This document shows, one piece after another, positions 60,601 through 64,000 of a stretch of 64,000 nucleotides of DNA. The stretch lies in assembly GCA_951799445.1 (NCBI GenBank), contig OX637295.1, positions 7,812,001 through 7,876,000 on the forward strand. The letters run 5' to 3'. The position numbers and the translations under genes are program-made. Source of the stretch: Pseudisothecium myosuroides. Lineage: Eukaryota; Streptophyta; Bryopsida; Hypnales; Lembophyllaceae. A model generated the notes under the pieces. The model did not search any database. It was given only the letters and a program-made list of their open reading frames with translations, and was not told where the DNA came from. Position 1 is the stretch's first letter. Each line of letters opens with the position of its first letter.

Positions 60601-60714
60601 GATGATTATGCCAAATGTTTATTCTACAAATGGAAATAAATAAATCAACTACCACATGTAAAATGAACTTTAAAAGCGTCTCATCCTCATATAGCACTTA
60701 TTACTATTTCTATA

Positions 60715-60795
60715 CTCCCTCTATCTCAAAATAATACGAGTGTTTCCTTTGTATTTTCCAAAGGAAAAACCGGTATTATTTTGAGACAAAAGGAG
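60715..60795. mobile_element. Stowaway MITE, 81 bp
   Basis: The left end CTCCCTCTATCTCAAAATAA pairs with the right end TTATTTTGAGACAAAAGGAG. TA lies on each side (60,713-60,714 and 60,796-60,797). Confidence 0.85.
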
Positions 60796-60926
60796 TATTC
60801 CTTCAAAATTGATGGAGTTGATTGGGAATTTGCCATTGCAAATCTAGGGTGTACGTGAGGTTTATTTACAATTTGAAATTTGAAATTTTTATAGTTCAAT
60901 CATATAGGGTGTCCAAAAAGTATAAT

Positions 60927-62214
60927 GGGGTACAAGTGAAAATGGCGTTTTTGCATTCCTAGGGAAAGAAATTTCATTGCTGCCAACTTTGTACCCTCCC
61001 AAAGGCTAAAAAATTGTTTTTTAACCATGAAATTTTTGGCACAAGAACATCTTGATGTTAATTACATATTTATCAAATTCTAAGGTCAAAAGATTCACCA
61101 AAAAAAAAAGATTTGAAATCTACCAATATGTGTAGTTGTAAGAAACGTTTCATTACTGTCCACTTTGACATTCTTCCAAGGGCTAAATTTTTTTTTACTG
61201 TGAAATTTTTAGCATGAGATAATTTCTATGTTATTAAAATGTATATAAAATTTCAAGGTCAAGAAATTCATACAAAAAGTGATATTTGAAATCTACCAAC
61301 TTGTGTAGTTGTGAGAGACAATATCACTACTATCAACTTCAACACTATCCCAAGGGTTGAAAATTGTTTATTTACCATGAAATTTTTATTTTGAAATCAT
61401 CTCTATGTTAATAATATGTGTGCCAAATTTCATGGTCAAAAGATTCACGCAAAAAAAAGATATGCTAATTCTACCAACATGTGCAGTTGTAAGAATGATT
61501 TTTTCAGCCCTTTGAATGGTGTCATTTTATAGGTAAAGTTTCACACGGATGTAAAAAATCATCCTCACAACTACACATGTTGGTAGAATTAGAATATCTT
61601 TTTTTTTGTACATCTTTTGACATTTATATTTGACACACATGTTATTGATATAGAAATGATTTCATGCTAAAAGTTTCATAGTAAAATGTTTTTTTTCCAG
61701 CCCTTGGGATAGTGTCAAAGTTGGCAGTAGTGAAATTTTTCTCATAGCTCTACACGTTGGTAGATTTTGAATATAATATTTTGTGTGAATTTTTTGAAGT
61801 TGAAATTTGGAACACATTTTTTTAATATAGAGGTAATTTCATAAAAAGAATTTCACGGTAAATAAACAATTCTTCAACCCTTGGGATAGTGTCAAACTTG
61901 ACCTTGAAATTTTACACACTTGTTAACAACATAGAGATTACCTCATGCCAAAATTTCATGGTAAAAAAAAATTCAGCCCTAGGGAGGGTGTCAAATTGGG
62001 CAGCAGTGAAAATTTTCTCACAACTACACATGTTGGTAGACTTTGAATATCTTTTATTTGGTGAATCTTTTGACCTTGGAATTTGATAAATATATTATTA
62101 ACATGAAGATGTTCTTGGTTTAAAAAAAATTTAGCCTTCAGGAGGGTGTCAAATTTAATAGCAGTGAAATTTCTTTCCCTAGGAATGTAAAAACGCCATT
62201 TTCTTGTACTCCAC
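60927..62214. mobile_element. Foldback element with ~175-bp internal subrepeats
   Basis: The arms face each other from GGGGTACAAGTGAAAATGGC (60,927) to CGCCATTTTCTTGTACTCC (ending near 62,212), meeting at about 61,500-61,560. Each arm contains about three direct subrepeats of ~172-178 bp (left arm 60,977-61,148, 61,149-61,323, 61,324-61,500). Each subrepeat has CCATGAAATTTTT, TCAAAAGATTCAC and CTACCAA.ATGTG.AGTTGT. Such repeat-structured arms are typical of foldback-type transposons. No coding capacity. Confidence 0.75.
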
Positions 62215-62368
62215 TGTACATTTCATGAAAATGACTTTCAATTGTCATAAAAATAAAATAGAAATTTAAAAAGTCTAATAATAATAATAATCTTGCTTTG
62301 TTTGTCATTTTTTTTGGCACACATAAAATTTCATTTGGCCACTTTCTAGCGTACATCACAAACCTTAA

Positions 62369-62933
62369 CCCCTAAAGGACCGGAGGGGTGTTCAGATTTC
62401 CAAAATTGCAAAGATCTATTATAAAATGCAACTTAGAAGAATATTTTAATGATGACTTTTAAACAATAGTTGTAAAATGCTATTTATAGATCACATCCAT
62501 ATGGTTAGATCAACAAAAGTTCTAATATTTTTCAATAAAACTTGAAGCCAAAAATTGGAAATTCCTTCTAAAATCAATTGTAGATTGAATATTTATGATT
62601 TTAAAAATATTTTTTTTCCTATAAATTTAAAGTATTGAGTTCTAATTATAATGATTTTTGAAGATTTTTATTTGACTTTTTGATTCAAGTCATTTTTGAA
62701 GGGTCATTTTTTGAACTGAAAAAGTTACTTTCTGAGGCTAGACCTCCCGATACCTTTTGAATTATAGAATATTTGCAAAGCAAAATCTTCATAATCTGAA
62801 CCACACAAAGGTTAAAGAACTAATATAAGAATCTTGAAAAAAAGATGATGGATGAAAAAACGCATTTCGGTGAGGTTGGGACGTGTTTTCGTTCATTCAT
62901 TGTTCAAAATCTGCACTCATGGTCCTTTAGGGG
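62369..62933. mobile_element. piggyBac-like MITE (TTAA target), 565 bp
   Basis: TTAA stands on both sides (62,365-62,368 and 62,934-62,937). The termini CCCCTAAAGGACC are identical for 13 bases at both ends. The inner sequence is AT-rich, with no open frame of coding character. A diverged inverted relative is at 59,257-60,600. This is the cleanest short member of the TTAA family in the window. Confidence 0.75.
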
Positions 62934-62937
62934 TTAA

Positions 62938-64000
62938 ACCTTCTATTTTCTAGGGAAATTTTCACTCATTTTTTTTCATTTCTAAACAATTTGTACATTG
63001 TATGTATAAAGTCTTTGTCAATGAAAATAAAATAGAGCATGCATTGAAGTGCCAGTGGCGATATTGAATGTTAGAAAAGAAAACATTGACACAGTAGTTA
63101 TACATCAATCCAAATTGTGAGAAAAGCACATTTAATTTTCACTCATTAAAAACACACACTTAATTTTCACTCATTAAATAATTGATAAATAGAAGTAGAT
63201 TCAAGATTGAAGAAAAAGCTTAATTGTTGATAGCTCTAAGATGGAATTGAAATACACTAATTTTTCTATGGTGAGATTGTTTTAGCAAGAGATCTTAACC
63301 TTGTGAATTTTTTTTGGTAAAATTGTAAAAATTGAGTTTAATAAATGAACCCTATGAGTTAGTTTTTTAAGAAGATGCTTGGATTGCCCCAAAAACAAGA
63401 ATGTCCATTATTTTCACATAAAAAATCCAAATGAAATGAATAAAAGCTTCCCATGTAGAAAAAAATAAAATCTACGAGAAAAAAATTATTTTAAATTTTA
63501 AATTTTTGTGGCTGGTTTTACACCCATTGAACTAAAATTTGGGCTTATTATGCCATAACTTAGCTCCTAGGTACCAATTGAAATAAAAATTATATTCCCA
63601 GAAAGTTACTATGTTTTTCTATCTTCAAGAAAATCTTGACAATTACTGAGACCGTAGGAGCCTACCCAAAATTTTGTCCCTCAAAGAAATAATGGGACTT
63701 TAGGGATTAATGAAAGATATAGGAAAATTGACAGAATGGACTTACATGTGTTTTGTCTTTTAGTAGGATGGATAAGGGCCTTGTCAAACGTTAGATTTTC
63801 ATAAGAGAACTTTGGTGGTTTATTTGCATGTACTCACCCAGCCAAATCAAATCAAAACAAAACTTTCTCAAAATTCTTTAAATTTCAAAAGCTTTTCAAG
63901 GAAAAAGCTAAAATAGAGATATTCAAGAAATGTTGACTTCTTTTTTGGTTTAATGAATGAAAAAGAACATCCATAAGGTTGGAAGACTTACCACACATTC
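62938..64000. mobile_element. Reverse-oriented TTAA-family copy and AT-rich flank
   Basis: About 63,150-63,706 is the reverse complement of the body of the 44,086 and 44,800 copies (ATGGAATTGAAA, GTCCATTATTTTCA, CCGTAGGAGCCTACC). It ends GGACTTTAGGGA then TTAA (63,707-63,710), a slightly decayed terminus. The other end was not found. 63,711-64,000 holds nothing recognised. Confidence 0.55.

Noticed and set aside
1..64000. tRNA, rRNA or CRISPR features
   Set aside because: No cloverleaf with A and B box, no rRNA-like sequence and no regularly spaced short repeats with unique spacers were seen; a CRISPR array is not expected in a plant nuclear genome.

Overview
This window is nuclear DNA of a land plant. 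The evidence is several GT-AG intron-split genes of plant-specific type (a DA1-type LIM peptidase, an LRR receptor-like kinase, an LEA2/NHL membrane protein), short CCCTAAA telomere-type repeats, and plant MITE families. Intergenic DNA is very AT-rich and repeat-dense while exons are much GC-richer. I cannot name the species; a non-flowering lineage (liverwort, moss, lycophyte or fern) is a weak guess. All gene models below were made by eye from splice signals, reading phase and protein family resemblance.

Layout. 1-17,800 is repeat DNA with no credible gene: two ~1.9-2 kb diverged direct repeats (1-1,904 and 8,185-10,242) around non-coding modules, a ~1.4 kb minisatellite, a telomere-like patch, then a ~105-bp-period array (about 11,771-16,880) into which a 1.4-kb palindrome and a nested stack of transposons have inserted. 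18,830-29,900 holds a many-exon LRR receptor kinase gene on the plus strand with at least three disabling lesions. 34,331-38,432 is an intact DA1-type ubiquitin-activated peptidase gene in nine exons. 42,252-42,911 is an intronless LEA2/NHL gene. 44,086-46,900 and 57,650-63,710 are transposon-derived. 48,558-52,097 is an intact PIF1-type helicase gene in six exons. It converges on 52,857-55,874 (minus), an intact seven-exon SIL1-like ER nucleotide exchange factor with a signal peptide and a C-terminal RDEL.

The genes do not form a pathway; they are ordinary single-locus plant genes separated by repeats. The most unusual content is the set of non-autonomous transposons. One family has TTAA target sites and CCCCTAAAGGACC-type termini, which fits piggyBac, a superfamily I do not know as established in land plants. 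One of its copies has its empty site reconstructed by the minisatellite around it. A second family has GGTCATTGCAAGAAA-type ends. There are also three CACTA-ended MITEs with 3-bp duplications, Stowaway and longer mariner-like elements with TA duplications, a pogo/Emigrant-like MITE, and three large foldback elements.
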